Counted from the first letter of the stretch, positions 26,367-35,815 are shown. The stretch: 38,272 nucleotides of DNA from JBCCMA01 sp039026595 (GCA_039026595.1 JBCCMA010000008.1:1-38272); one strand, 5' to 3'. Notes: a model not told the origin generated them from the sequence alone. Translations and numbers: made by a program.

Positions 26367-27324
26367 CCGCCTGCTCCGCGTCCATAAGCGCGAGCAGCGC
26401 GGTGAAATCGTCCGGCAGCGCGCTCTCGACGGTGACGGCGTGGCCACTGACCGGGTGATCGAAGGTGAGTCGGCGCGCGTGCAGCGCCTGACGACCAAAT
26501 CCGGTCAGGGCGTCACGCAACGCGTCGGACGCGAGCCGCGGCAGGGCCGGTCGGCCGTAGGTTCGGTCGCCCACCAGCGGCCAGCGTCGGTGGGCAAAAT
26601 GCACGCGAATCTGATGCGTGCGCCCGGTTTCCAGCGTGACCGCCACAAGCGTGTGGCCACGATAGCGTTTGAGTACGCGATAGTGCGTGCGCGCCGCCCT
26701 GCCTCGCTCGTGTACGGCCATCTTCTTGCGATCCACCGGATGCCGTCCGATCGGCTCATCAATAGTGCCTCCGCCACTCAGCGCGCCCACGCAAAGCGCC
26801 ACGTATTCGCGATGGATTTCGCGACTCGCCATGGCGTCCGTCAGGGCCGTGAAGGCCGGCAGGGTCCGGGCCACGATCAACAATCCGCTGGTGTCCTTGT
26901 CGAGGCGGTGCACCAGACCGGCGCGGGGTAGCTGCGACAGCGACGGGTCCTCATGCAGCAGACCATTGACGAGCGTCCCGTGCGCATTCCCGGCGCCGGG
27001 GTGCACCACAAGCCCGGGTGGCTTGTCGACCACCAAAACGTCGTCATCGCGGTAGGCAAACGACAGATCAAGCGCTTCGGGGCCGGCGCGCGCCTCGTCT
27101 TCCAGCGCGGCGACAATCCGAATCGCTTCACCACCGAATAGCGCATCGCGCGGCCGTCGCACCGCGCCGTCGACGGTGACCGCGCCGTCGCGGATCCAGC
27201 GCTGGAGGCGGGCCCGCGAATACTGCGGGAACAAGCGGGCCAGAACCTGGTCTAGACGATGGCCGGCCTGTGCCGCGGGCACGGTTGCAGTGTGCACATT
27301 GGCCACATCGGGCGATTCGCTCAT
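26359..27324 (-). CDS. rluD: 23S rRNA pseudouridine synthase RluD
   Basis: 321 residues from ATG 27324 (MSESPDV); the frame extends six codons upstream. An N-terminal S4 RNA-binding domain (AGHRLDQVLARLFPQYSRARLQRWIRDGAVTV) is followed by the catalytic motif HRLDKDTSGLLIVA with its Asp, and RTHQIRVHFAH. It makes pseudouridines in helix 69 of 23S rRNA. RluA/RluC-type paralogues look similar; position between bamD and pgeF makes RluD the best call. It is divergent from bamD. Confidence 0.93.
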   Translation of the reverse strand: MSESPDVANVHTATVPAAQAGHRLDQVLARLFPQYSRARLQRWIRDGAVTVDGAVRRPRDALFGGEAIRIVAALEDEARAGPEALDLSFAYRDDDVLVVDKPPGLVVHPGAGNAHGTLVNGLLHEDPSLSQLPRAGLVHRLDKDTSGLLIVARTLPAFTALTDAMASREIHREYVALCVGALSGGGTIDEPIGRHPVDRKKMAVHERGRAARTHYRVLKRYRGHTLVAVTLETGRTHQIRVHFAHRRWPLVGDRTYGRPALPRLASDALRDALTGFGRQALHARRLTFDHPVSGHAVTVESALPDDFTALLALMDAEQAVE

Positions 27325-27430
27325 GGCGCGAAGTGTACACAAGCCCGACAGGTGAATTTCGCCGATGGCTCGGGCACACTTCGCGTCACTTTTGGGGGCG
27401 TGCCGAACACTGAGGAGTTGGGCTGGTCAG

Positions 27431-28192
27431 ATGAATTTCGCAGGCTTACGACAATGGGCATGGGCCAGTCTGGCACTTCTGGCACTCGCCGGCTGCGGCG
27501 GTCAGGACGCGACCCGGGACCGCCTTGCGGCGATATCACCGGACGGCCTTCTCGCCGAAGCGCAGCGTCAGGTCCGTCTCGGCGCGTACGGCGCCGCGAT
27601 CGATCTCTACAATTCGCTGGAGATTCGCTATCCCTTTTCCGAACAAAATCGCGAGGGTCAGCTCGGTCTGATGTACGCGTACGTTGAGGACCGTCAGCCC
27701 GAAGCGGCGCTCGAAGCCGCCGACAAATTTATTCGCGAAAATCCGCGTCATCCGAAGGTGGACTATGCGTATTACATGCGCGGTCTCGCGTTTTTCCCCA
27801 ACCCGCTTGGTCCGATGGAACGACTGTTCCGCGTGGACGCCGCCGAGCGTCCCCAGAGCGACACGCGGCGGGCATTCGATAACTTCTCGGTTTTTCTGAA
27901 CCGTTTCGAGGACAGCGAATGGGCACCGGATGCGCGCCAACGCATGGTCTTCCTGCGCAACGCGCTCGCCGCTTTCGAACTCAACGTGGCGGAGTACTAC
28001 ATGCTGCGCAGGGCGTTTGTCGCCGCGGCCAATCGTGCGCAGCGCATCGTCACGGAGTACCAGGGCACCTCATCGGTCAACAGTGCGCTGGAGATCATGG
28101 AAGAAGCCTACCGCGAGGTCGGGCTCGACGATCTGGCCGACGACGCGCGCCGAGTGCTCGATGAAAACCGGCGCCGACCACCCGCGCAGTAA
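27431..28192 (+). CDS. bamD: Outer membrane assembly lipoprotein BamD
   Basis: 253 residues from ATG 27431. The signal peptide ends LLALAGC, a clean lipobox, making this an outer-membrane lipoprotein facing the periplasm. The mature part is TPR-like, with LLAEAQRQVRLGAYGAAIDLYNSLEIRYPFSEQ, AYYMRGLAFF, RAFDNFSVFLNRFEDSEW and NVAEYYMLRRAFVAAANRAQRIVTEYQGT, all typical of BamD. It is part of the BAM complex with BamA. It is divergent from rluD, the classical pair. Confidence 0.96.
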   Translation: MNFAGLRQWAWASLALLALAGCGGQDATRDRLAAISPDGLLAEAQRQVRLGAYGAAIDLYNSLEIRYPFSEQNREGQLGLMYAYVEDRQPEAALEAADKFIRENPRHPKVDYAYYMRGLAFFPNPLGPMERLFRVDAAERPQSDTRRAFDNFSVFLNRFEDSEWAPDARQRMVFLRNALAAFELNVAEYYMLRRAFVAAANRAQRIVTEYQGTSSVNSALEIMEEAYREVGLDDLADDARRVLDENRRRPPAQ

Positions 28193-28211
28193 CGCGCCGA
28201 CCTCGCTTTGA

Positions 28212-29831
28212 CTAGTAGCCCGACGTGATCGGGTAGCGCCAGTCGCGGCCAAACGCGCGACGGGAGATGCGCACGCCGGGTGGTGCCTGCCGCCGCTTGT
28301 ACTCGTTCCGCTTGATCATGTTGAGCACACGGACCACCGTATCGTGGTCGAAGCCCTCCGCCACGATTTGCTCCACTGACCGGTCGTATTCAATGAAGTG
28401 CTTAAGGATCGGGTCCAGCACGTCGTAGGGCGGCAGTGAGTCCGAATCCTTCTGATCTGGACGAAGCTCGGCCGATGGTGGCCGCGTAATGACCCGCTAC
28501 GGTATAGCTGGACCGACGGTGTTGCGGTACCGCGCCAGCGCAAAGACGCGCGTCTTGCTGCAGTCCTTGATCGGCGCAAAGCCACCTGCCATGTCCCCGT
28601 AAAGCGTGGCGTAGCCCACGGCCATTTCGCTCTTGTTGCCGGTGGTCAGCACCATGCGACCGGTCTTGTTCGAGATGGCCATCAGAATCATGCAGCGGCA
28701 GCGCGACTGGATGTTCTCCTCGGTGGTGTCTTCCGGCAGCCCGTCGAACAGCGGCGCAAGCTGTTCAAGCGCGGTCTTGAACATGGGTTCAATCGAGATC
28801 ACGTGGTGCTCGACGCCGAGCAACTCGCACTGTTTCGCGGCGTCCGTACGGCTGATGTCAGCGGTGTACCGCGACGGCATCATGATGGCCTGCACGCGGT
28901 CTGCCCCGAGCGCGTCCACGGCGATGGCCAGCGTGAGGGCCGAATCAATCCCGCCGGACAGACCGAGCACGATTCCCCGAAACCCGTGCTTGTCCACATA
29001 GTCGCGCGTGCCGAGCACGATCGCGTCATAGGCCCTTTGCAATTCATCCGGATAACGGGCGGTGGGGCCACTGATGGACACGCCTCCGTCATCCCGACGC
29101 AGGGTGGCCACCGGCGTGCTTTCGACAAACGGTTCAGCGGACACCACCACTTCACCCGACGCGTCGGTCACCACCGATGCCCCGTCAAACACCAACTCAT
29201 CCTGACCGCCAACCGCGTTGACATACACGATCGGGCAGCCGCTTTCGGCGCCACGCGCTCGCAGTACGTCGTCCCGTAGCTCACGCTTGCCCACCGAGAA
29301 CGGTGAGGCGTTCAGATTGAGAATCACCTCGGCCCCGGACGCAACCGCATCCGCCGCCGGCTCGGGCAGCCAGATGTCCTCGCAAATAGTGATCGCCACC
29401 TTGAAGCCGTTAATGCTCGTGACGGCGGTTTCGCGCCCTTCGGCGAAGTAGCGCTTTTCGTCGAAGACCAGGTAGTTCGGTAGCTTCTGCTTGAAGTAGG
29501 TCAGCACCGTCTCGCCGTCACGGAAAAGCCGGGCCGCATTGTAGATCGTGCCGTCCTGGGCGTAGTGCGGGTAACCCACCAGCACCGCGATCCTGTTCGA
29601 CGCCAGACGCACGTCTTCAATGGCGCGCTCCACCCGGGTGCGAAGCCCCGCGTGGAACAGCAGATCTTCAGGCGGATAGCCGGTGAGCGTGAGTTCGGGG
29701 AAGACCACCAGATCGGCCGCATCACGCGCGACAAGATCGCGCGTCACGCTGATCACTCGTGCCGCGTTGCCGGGCACGTCGCCGACGAGCGTATTGATCT
29801 GGGCCAGCGCAATTCGAAGTGAGTCCCCCAC
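28212..29831 (-). pseudogene. nadE: NAD+ synthase (glutamine-hydrolysing) with one in-frame amber codon
   Basis: The frame is open from ATG 29831 through to TAA/TAG-type termination at 28212, except for one TAG at 28497-28499. Together this gives about 539 residues, the normal size for two-domain NadE. The N-terminal nitrilase-type domain has FPELTLTGYPPEDLL (Glu), KQKLPNY (Lys) and ICEDIW (Cys). The synthetase domain has GLSGGIDSALTLA. The TAG falls in ...NTVGPAIP-stop-RVITRPPSAELRPDQKD, where family members have Glu, so one G-to-T change (GAG to TAG) explains it. The C-terminal 95 residues are well conserved (RNEYKRRQAPPGVRISRRAFGRD), arguing for a recent mutation or a sequence error. It is the last gene of sucC-sucD-nadE. 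Confidence 0.9.
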
Positions 29832-29855
29832 GGCGATGCGCTCCGCGTTCGTCGA

Positions 29856-30728
29856 TTACGACCCGAGGCGCTGCTTCATGGCGCTGCCCAGTTCGGCGGG
29901 CGAACGCACCGTCGTGACACCAGCCGCGTCCAGCGCCTTGAATTTCTCGGCCGCTGTGCCCTTGCCGCCCGAGATGATCGCGCCGGCATGGCCCATACGC
30001 TTGCCCGGCGGCGCCGTGACGCCAGCGATATACGCGACGACCGGCTTGTTCATGTGATTACGAATATAGTCCGCGGCGGCCTCTTCGTCGGTACCACCAA
30101 TTTCACCCACCATGATGACGCCGTCGGTCTGGTCGTCGGCCTCGAACAGTTCGAGGCAATCGATGAAATTCATGCCGCGAACCGGGTCACCCCCGATGCC
30201 GATACAAGTGGACTGACCCAGTCCGTTGGTCGTCGTCTGGTAGACCGCTTCATACGTGAGCGTGCCAGAGCGTGAGACGACGCCAACGCGTCCCGGCTTA
30301 TGGATGAAGCCCGGCATGATGCCGATCTTGCACTCACCGGGCGTGATGATACCCGGGCAGTTGGGGCCAATAAGCCGGCAATCCTTGTCGTCGAGGGCGG
30401 CGCGCACCTTGACCATGTCGTTGACCGGGATGCCCTCGGTAATGCACACGATCAGCTCGATGCCGCCGTCGGCCGCTTCGAGGATCGCGTCCGCCGCAAA
30501 CGCGGCAGGCACGTAAATCATGCTGACATCCGCGCCGGTTTCGGACACCGCCTCGTGCACCGTGTTGAACACCGGCTTGTCGAGGTGGGTTTCACCACCG
30601 CGTCCGGGCGTCACGCCGCCCACAACCCGCGTGCCGTAATCGATGCACTGACGGGAATGAAAGGTGCCCTGGTTACCTGTGAAACCCTGGCAGATGATCT
30701 TGCTGTCTTTGTTGACCAATACGCTCAT
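29856..30728 (-). CDS. sucD: Succinyl-CoA synthetase alpha subunit
   Basis: 290 residues. The CoA-binding N-terminal part has CQGFTGNQGTFHSRQCIDYGTRVVGGV, and the phosphohistidine site is GHAGAIISGGKGTA. It converts succinyl-CoA to succinate with formation of ATP or GTP in the TCA cycle, as an alpha/beta assembly with SucC. It starts 29 bp after sucC and lies 24 bp before nadE. Confidence 0.97.
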   Translation of the reverse strand: MSVLVNKDSKIICQGFTGNQGTFHSRQCIDYGTRVVGGVTPGRGGETHLDKPVFNTVHEAVSETGADVSMIYVPAAFAADAILEAADGGIELIVCITEGIPVNDMVKVRAALDDKDCRLIGPNCPGIITPGECKIGIMPGFIHKPGRVGVVSRSGTLTYEAVYQTTTNGLGQSTCIGIGGDPVRGMNFIDCLELFEADDQTDGVIMVGEIGGTDEEAAADYIRNHMNKPVVAYIAGVTAPPGKRMGHAGAIISGGKGTAAEKFKALDAAGVTTVRSPAELGSAMKQRLGS

Positions 30729-30757
30729 GACGATTCTCGCTCTTGTTGTCGTAACGG

Positions 30758-31921
30758 TCAGCCGACCGCAGCAATCACTTTCTTGGCCGCGTCGGTGAGA
30801 TCTTCCGCCGCGACGATGTCGAAACCGCTGTCGGCCAGCAGTGCCCGGCCTTTTTCGACGTTGGTGCCCTCGAGGCGCACCACCACCGGGATGCTGACAC
30901 CCACATCACGCACCGCCTGAATCACACCCTCGGCGATCAGATCGCAGCGCACGATACCGCCGAAAATATTGATCAGGATGCCGCGCACGCTGTCATTGGA
31001 AAGAATGATCTTGAACGCTTCGGTCACACGTTCGGCCGTCGCGCCACCGCCCACATCGAGAAAGTTGGCCGGTTCGCCGCCGTGCAGCTTGATCAGATCC
31101 ATTGTGGCCATGGCAAGGCCCGCCCCGTTCACCATGCAGGCGATGTCGCCGTCGAGCGATACGTAGTTCAGGTCGTGCTTGTGCGCCTGCGCCTCTTTCG
31201 CATCTTCCTGCGACTCGTCGCGCAGTTCAGCCAGCGCGGGCTGCCGGAACATGGCGTTGTCTTCAATGTTGATCTTGGCGTCGAGCGCCACGACCTCGCC
31301 ACTTCCAGTGACGATCAGCGGGTTGACCTCGACCAGACTCGCGTCGCGTTCGACAAACAGCTTGTACAACGCCGAGACGATTTTCGAGAACGCCTTGACC
31401 TGCTCTTTGGTCGCAAGACCAAGTCCGTAGGCCAATCGTCGAGCCTGAAACGGCAGCAGTCCGGTGGCGGGATGCACGGCCACGGTCACAATCTTTTCCG
31501 GTGTTTTGGCCGCCACCTCTTCGATGTCCATCCCGCCGGCGGCGGACGCCATGATCGCGATCTGGCGGGTTTCGCGGTCGACGACCAGCGAGAGATACAG
31601 CTCGCGGTCGATGTCCGAGCCTGATTCCACGTAGACCGTATCAATGGGCAGGCCGTCCGCGTCGGTCTGATGCGTCACGAGCCGCGTGCCCAGCATGGCG
31701 GCGGCCGCCTCACGCACTGCGTCAAGGCTGCGCGCGAGTGTCACGCCGCCGGCCTTGCCTCGCCCGCCGGCGTGGACCTGTGCTTTTACGACCCAAAGTT
31801 TGCCACCGAGTTTCTCGGCAGCCGCCACGGCCTCATCGGGCGTGGCCGCCACGTGGCCGGAGGGCACAGGAATGCCGTAGTCGGCGAAAATCGCCTTGGA
31901 TTGGTATTCGTGGAGATTCAT
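30758..31921 (-). CDS. sucC: Succinyl-CoA synthetase beta subunit
   Basis: 387 residues from ATG 31921 (MNLHEYQSKAIFADYGIPVP), the standard opening; the frame is open 33 codons upstream without family similarity. It has the ATP-grasp pattern, including KAQVHAGGRGKAGGV, EVNPLIVTGSGEVVALDAKINIEDNA and GGGATAERVTEAFKIILSN. It is the beta subunit of the TCA-cycle enzyme. It is divergent from pilS; the promoter of one must overlap the other if pilS begins at its only ATG. Confidence 0.97.
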   Translation of the reverse strand: MNLHEYQSKAIFADYGIPVPSGHVAATPDEAVAAAEKLGGKLWVVKAQVHAGGRGKAGGVTLARSLDAVREAAAAMLGTRLVTHQTDADGLPIDTVYVESGSDIDRELYLSLVVDRETRQIAIMASAAGGMDIEEVAAKTPEKIVTVAVHPATGLLPFQARRLAYGLGLATKEQVKAFSKIVSALYKLFVERDASLVEVNPLIVTGSGEVVALDAKINIEDNAMFRQPALAELRDESQEDAKEAQAHKHDLNYVSLDGDIACMVNGAGLAMATMDLIKLHGGEPANFLDVGGGATAERVTEAFKIILSNDSVRGILINIFGGIVRCDLIAEGVIQAVRDVGVSIPVVVRLEGTNVEKGRALLADSGFDIVAAEDLTDAAKKVIAAVG

Positions 31922-33731
31922 CGGTGGACACCGCGTAGTAGATCGCAAACTGGGCGCGTATTGTGGAGCAAAGGTTGCGGCACAGCAAACACCGGAAAGA
32001 CCGTTTAGACTGCGCGTCAACGCCCCATCACAAGCGCCTCAGAGACAACGAATTATCGCCACAACGCCGCGCAATGCCACGCTTTCCAAGACGCCCGACG
32101 GCCGCCCCACCGGGCACGAGACCACCGCGGCAGGTGCGGGTGAACTCGGCTGGCGCATCCTGACCTTGCTCGCCGCCTATCGCCTGCTGGTCGGCGTCAC
32201 CTTACTGAGCGTGTTCGCGCTGCCCGGCGATCCGCCGGCAGTGGGCGCCCACGTTGAGGAGCTTTTTCAGGTCGGCGTTGTGGGCTACGTGGTACTGGGC
32301 ACGCTCGCGCTGTTTGCGGCAACGCGTCGACTGCTGCCACAGGACATTCAGGCACGCGCGGGGCTGATCGCCGACCTCGTCATAGTGCCGCTTCTGGTCC
32401 ACGCCAGCGGCGGCGCACCCAGTGGTCTGGGCAGTCTTCTGATTGTGTCAGTGGGCGCGAGTAGTCTCATTCTGCCTTGGCGCACGGCCCTTCTGTACGC
32501 GGCGCTCGCAACGTTTGCCGTGCTGGCCGAACAAACCGCGAGCGTGTTCGAAGGACTGACCCGCGGTGAAGACTATGTCCGCGCCGGTCTCGTTGGCGGC
32601 GTGACTTTTCTACTCACGATGGCGGTGCAACCGATGGCGCAACGCCTGCGCGAGAGTGAGGCGCTGGCCAGACAGCAGGACGTCGATCTGGCCAACCTCG
32701 CCGAACTGAACGGCTACATTATCCAACACCTGCGCGAAAGCATCGTGGTGCTCGACAGCGACGACACCATTCGTCTGATTAACGCATCGGCGGCCAGTCA
32801 GCTGGGCCACCCGCTATCGGTGGTCGGGCAGCCGATCGGCGAAATCTACCCGGCCCTCGCCACAGAGGTCCGGCACTGGCGGGCCCATGACGAGCAGATC
32901 GACATGACGCGACCGTCCATCACCGCTGCGGACGGCGCCACGCTGCTCAATCCACAGTTTGCGCCCATTGGCACGCTACGTCCGTCACCCACACTTATCT
33001 TTCTTGAAGATGCCACGGCTCTGGCTGGGCGCGTCCAGCAAACCAAGCTCGCCGCACTGGGTCGATTGTCCGCCAGCATTGCTCATGAGATTCGCAACCC
33101 GATCGGCGCCATCAGCCACGCGGGCCAGCTGTTGAGCGAATCAAGTCGGCTCAGTGAGCAGGAGGCGCGCCTCACGCAGATCATCCACGACCACTGCGGC
33201 CGCGTGAACCGTATCGTCAAAAACGTTCTGCAGCTGTCGCGCCGGGATCAGACAGAGCCGCAGAGTCTTGTGCTCGACGAGTGGCTGCCGATGTTTGCCA
33301 CCGAGTTTTCATCGAGCCTCGGCACCCCTGAGACGCCCTTTGATGTGTCGATCGACTCGGGCCCGGTGACCGTTCTGATCGACCCGAGTCATCTTCACCA
33401 GATTCTCTGGAACCTGTGCAGCAACGCCGCTCGTTACGGGCAGGACACGACGCCCGCCGGGCGTGATTACCGGATTGCGGCCGGGCGCATGGCCGCTTCG
33501 GGTCGACCGTTTGTCGAAGTACTCGACCGCGGCCCGGGCATCGACGATGCGCTGCGCGATCAGATTTTCGAGCCCTTCTTCACCCGCGCCAAGGACGGCA
33601 CCGGACTTGGACTGTATCTGGCGCGCGAGCTGTGCGAGGTCAACCGAGCCACGTTGCAATACGAACCGCGCGACGGCGGCGGAAGTTGCTTTAGAATTGT
33701 GTTCGCCGATCCCGAACGCTGGACGGACTAA
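31896..33731 (+). CDS. pilS: PilS sensor histidine kinase
   Basis: Up to 611 residues. Five or six transmembrane segments follow from about residue 85, then a PAS-like region (ESIVVLDSDDTIRLINASA), the H-box IAHEIRNPIGAISHAGQLL, N-box LWNLCSNAARYG, and ATP-lid motifs DRGPGIDDALRDQIFEPFFT and DGTGLGLYLA. PilS phosphorylates PilR to control pilin expression. The start is unresolved: the only ATG (31896) lies inside divergent sucC, and I find no in-frame ATG, GTG or TTG from there until the first membrane helix. The N-terminal ~75 residues look non-conserved, so a rare start such as ATT (near 32052) or CTG is possible. Confidence 0.88.
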   Translation: MDWYSWRFIGGHRVVDRKLGAYCGAKVAAQQTPERPFRLRVNAPSQAPQRQRIIATTPRNATLSKTPDGRPTGHETTAAGAGELGWRILTLLAAYRLLVGVTLLSVFALPGDPPAVGAHVEELFQVGVVGYVVLGTLALFAATRRLLPQDIQARAGLIADLVIVPLLVHASGGAPSGLGSLLIVSVGASSLILPWRTALLYAALATFAVLAEQTASVFEGLTRGEDYVRAGLVGGVTFLLTMAVQPMAQRLRESEALARQQDVDLANLAELNGYIIQHLRESIVVLDSDDTIRLINASAASQLGHPLSVVGQPIGEIYPALATEVRHWRAHDEQIDMTRPSITAADGATLLNPQFAPIGTLRPSPTLIFLEDATALAGRVQQTKLAALGRLSASIAHEIRNPIGAISHAGQLLSESSRLSEQEARLTQIIHDHCGRVNRIVKNVLQLSRRDQTEPQSLVLDEWLPMFATEFSSSLGTPETPFDVSIDSGPVTVLIDPSHLHQILWNLCSNAARYGQDTTPAGRDYRIAAGRMAASGRPFVEVLDRGPGIDDALRDQIFEPFFTRAKDGTGLGLYLARELCEVNRATLQYEPRDGGGSCFRIVFADPERWTD

Positions 33732-33734
33732 GAC

Positions 33735-35084
33735 ATGCCCACCACGCCCGCACGCGCCCTGATCGTCGACGACGAACCCGATATCTGCGAGTTGATCGCG
33801 ATCACCCTGAACCGCATGGACATCGATTCCCGTTCGGTACAGACCGTGGATGCGGCGCGGAGCGCGCTGTCCTCAGACACCTTCGATCTGTGCTTGACCG
33901 ACATGCGTCTGCCCGACGGCGACGGGCTGTCGCTCATCGAGTGGATGCAGAGCGAGAACATCGAGGTGCCTGTGGCGATGATCACCGCGCACGGCAACGT
34001 GGAAACCGCCGTGCGCGCGCTGAAAGCCGGCGCGTTTGATTTTGTGTCAAAGCCCGTGGACCTTTCCGCGCTGCGCAAGCTCGTATCCAGCGCGTTGCGT
34101 CTGCGGCCGGACCACGCGGCCAGCACGCCGGCGCCAACCTCGGATGCCCCGGACTCGTCAATGCTCGGCCGGTCAGCCGCGATGCAGAAAGTGCGCGACA
34201 TGATTCACAAGGTGGCGCGCTCCCAGGCGCCCGTGCACATCCACGGCGAGTCCGGCACAGGCAAGGAGTTGGTGGCCCGACTGATCCACGATTCGGGTCC
34301 GCGTGCGAGCCAGCCGTTTATTCCGGTGAACTGCGGGGCGATCCCGGCTGAGCTCATGGAAAGCGAGTTCTTCGGCCATCGCAAAGGCAGCTTCACGGGG
34401 GCCACCGACCACAAGACAGGACTGTTTCGCAGCGCAGAGGGTGGCACGTTGTTTCTGGATGAGGTCGCCGATTTGCCTTTGAACATGCAGGTCAAGCTGC
34501 TGCGCGTCATACAGGAAAAAGCGGTCCGGCCGGTGGGCGAATCCGTGGAAACCGATGTGGACGTGCGCATTCTGAGTGCAACGCATCGCCCGTTGGCGCA
34601 GATGGTCGCCGAGGGCCAGTTCCGCGAGGACCTTTACTACCGGATCAACGTGATCGAGCTGAACGTGCCGCCATTGCGTGAGCGCGGCGACGACCGGGCG
34701 GCCCTGGCCGATCACTTCCTGCGGCAGCACGCCCGGCAGTTAGGCAATCCTGACCTGCGTCTGTCCGATACCGCGCGGCGACGACTGGACGCCTACCGCT
34801 TCCCTGGCAATGTGCGTGAGCTGGAGAACGTCCTTGAGCGCGCCGCCACGCTGTGTAACGACGGGGTCATCGAGGAGGAAGACCTCCGACTGCGCGAACC
34901 GCCGGGCGCGCCCGCGACCAAAGTGATTGACGACCTCGACGACCAACTCGGCAATGTGGAGCGTGACGCCATATTGAAGGCGCTCGAAAAGACGCGCTTT
35001 AACAAGACCGCCGCTGCACGAGAATTGGGCCTGAGCTTCCGTCAGCTGCGCTATCGCATCAAGAAACTCGGCATCGACGCCTGA
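33735..35084 (+). CDS. pilR: PilR sigma-54 response regulator
   Basis: 449 residues, starting 3 bp after pilS. The receiver domain has DDEPDICELI, the phospho-acceptor Asp in LTDMRLPDGDG, and a Lys in SKPVD. The sigma-54 AAA+ domain has GESGTGKELVARLIH, the GSFTGAT loop that contacts sigma-54, and GGTLFLDEVADLP. The C-terminal Fis-type helix-turn-helix is NKTAAARELGLSFRQLRYRIKKLGI. It activates the sigma-54 promoter of pilA, and such a promoter is seen 135 bp downstream of the gene. Confidence 0.96.
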   Translation: MPTTPARALIVDDEPDICELIAITLNRMDIDSRSVQTVDAARSALSSDTFDLCLTDMRLPDGDGLSLIEWMQSENIEVPVAMITAHGNVETAVRALKAGAFDFVSKPVDLSALRKLVSSALRLRPDHAASTPAPTSDAPDSSMLGRSAAMQKVRDMIHKVARSQAPVHIHGESGTGKELVARLIHDSGPRASQPFIPVNCGAIPAELMESEFFGHRKGSFTGATDHKTGLFRSAEGGTLFLDEVADLPLNMQVKLLRVIQEKAVRPVGESVETDVDVRILSATHRPLAQMVAEGQFREDLYYRINVIELNVPPLRERGDDRAALADHFLRQHARQLGNPDLRLSDTARRRLDAYRFPGNVRELENVLERAATLCNDGVIEEEDLRLREPPGAPATKVIDDLDDQLGNVERDAILKALEKTRFNKTAAARELGLSFRQLRYRIKKLGIDA

Positions 35085-35096
35085 GCCCCGCGAAAG

Positions 35097-35156
35097 GTGA
35101 CAAAAATGGTCACAATGTGACGCTCGCTGCCGTCATGTGACACAAAAAACTGTGAC
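35097..35156. promoter_or_regulatory. Phased GTGAC repeats, candidate PilR enhancer sites
   Basis: GTGAC occurs at 35097, 35117, 35137 and 35152, so spacings are 20, 20 and 15 bp, close to whole helical turns for the first three. One copy is part of a palindrome, GTCAC-AAT-GTGAC (35109-35121), and another of GTCATGTGAC (35132-35141). They lie 65-120 bp upstream of the sigma-54 element, where enhancer-binding activators usually bind. Assignment to PilR is inference from position. Confidence 0.55.
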
Positions 35157-35218
35157 GCAGTTCACAATTTTGCGCGTAACGCCATGAATCATGGTGCGAT
35201 TTCACTCACTATGTGAAC

Positions 35219-35234
35219 TGGCACACCGTTTGCA
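35219..35234 (+). promoter_or_regulatory. Sigma-54 promoter of pilA
   Basis: TGGCAC-ACCGT-TTGCA is an exact match to the -24/-12 consensus TGGCAC-N5-TTGCA. It is placed ~62 bp upstream of the pilA ATG and downstream of the pilR gene, as in other PilSR-controlled pilin genes. Confidence 0.9.
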
Positions 35235-35295
35235 AACTCTTGGGAGCCGCCACAGAGCGGGCAGATCTGACCAATTTCTCAGGAGTTTCCAAGAC

Positions 35296-35742
35296 ATGAA
35301 AAAAGTCCAACAGGGTTTCACCCTCATTGAACTGATGATCGTGGTTGCGATTATCGGCATTCTCGCCGCCATCGCGATCCCGGCCTACCAGGATTACACG
35401 CAGCGCGCGCAGGTCGGTGAGGCCTTCGCCATGGTTTCGGGCGCCAAGACGGCCGTGGCCGAATTCGCGCAGACCAACGGCGCTTACCCGGCCAACGCCG
35501 ATCTGACGGCGCTGGATCTGAACGGCTCGATCCCCGGTCAGTACGCTGACTTCGCGATCGCGCAGAACACCGGCATCATCACGGTGACGATGAAGGCCGC
35601 CGGTGTCGTGGGTGCTGATATTGCAGGACGAACCGTGACGTTCACGCCGCCGGCGCTGGCTGGCAACGCGGGCACGTTCCAGTTCGATTGCACGTCGAAC
35701 ATCGCGCAGAAGCTGCTGCCGAAGACGTGCGACGGCGCCTAA
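35296..35742 (+). CDS. pilA: Type IV major pilin PilA
   Basis: 148 residues from ATG 35296, with AGGAG 10 bp upstream; the longer frame runs through the promoter. It has a short leader ending Gly before Phe (KKVQQG|FTLIELMIVVAIIGILAAIAIPAYQDY), the type IVa prepilin cleavage site with Glu5 and the hydrophobic assembly helix. A C-terminal Cys pair (FDC...KTC) forms the usual D-region disulfide loop. It is the pilus subunit, cut and methylated by PilD, used for twitching, adhesion and DNA uptake. A sigma-54 promoter and a terminator frame it as a single strongly controlled unit. Confidence 0.95.
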   Translation: MKKVQQGFTLIELMIVVAIIGILAAIAIPAYQDYTQRAQVGEAFAMVSGAKTAVAEFAQTNGAYPANADLTALDLNGSIPGQYADFAIAQNTGIITVTMKAAGVVGADIAGRTVTFTPPALAGNAGTFQFDCTSNIAQKLLPKTCDGA

Positions 35743-35752
35743 GGGCCGCGCA

Positions 35753-35808
35753 GGCGGCCGGTGGATTAGCACCGGCCGCCACCTCAGCATCGCCGCATGC
35801 GGCGGTGC
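35753..35808 (+). other. Two stable stem-loops in the pilA 3' region
   Basis: A perfect 11-bp hairpin, GGCGGCCGGTG / CACCGGCCGCC with loop GATTAG (35753-35780), is followed by the near-palindrome 35787-35808 centred on CGCCGCATGCGGCG. They precede the terminator and could protect the 3' end of this abundant mRNA; function is inference. Confidence 0.5.
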
Positions 35809-35815
35809 GACAGGG

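Noticed and set aside
28497..28499. TAG in nadE as a pyrrolysine or recoded sense codon
   Set aside because: recA in the same window uses TAG as its stop, and the residue expected in the family is Glu; a point change or base error is simpler.
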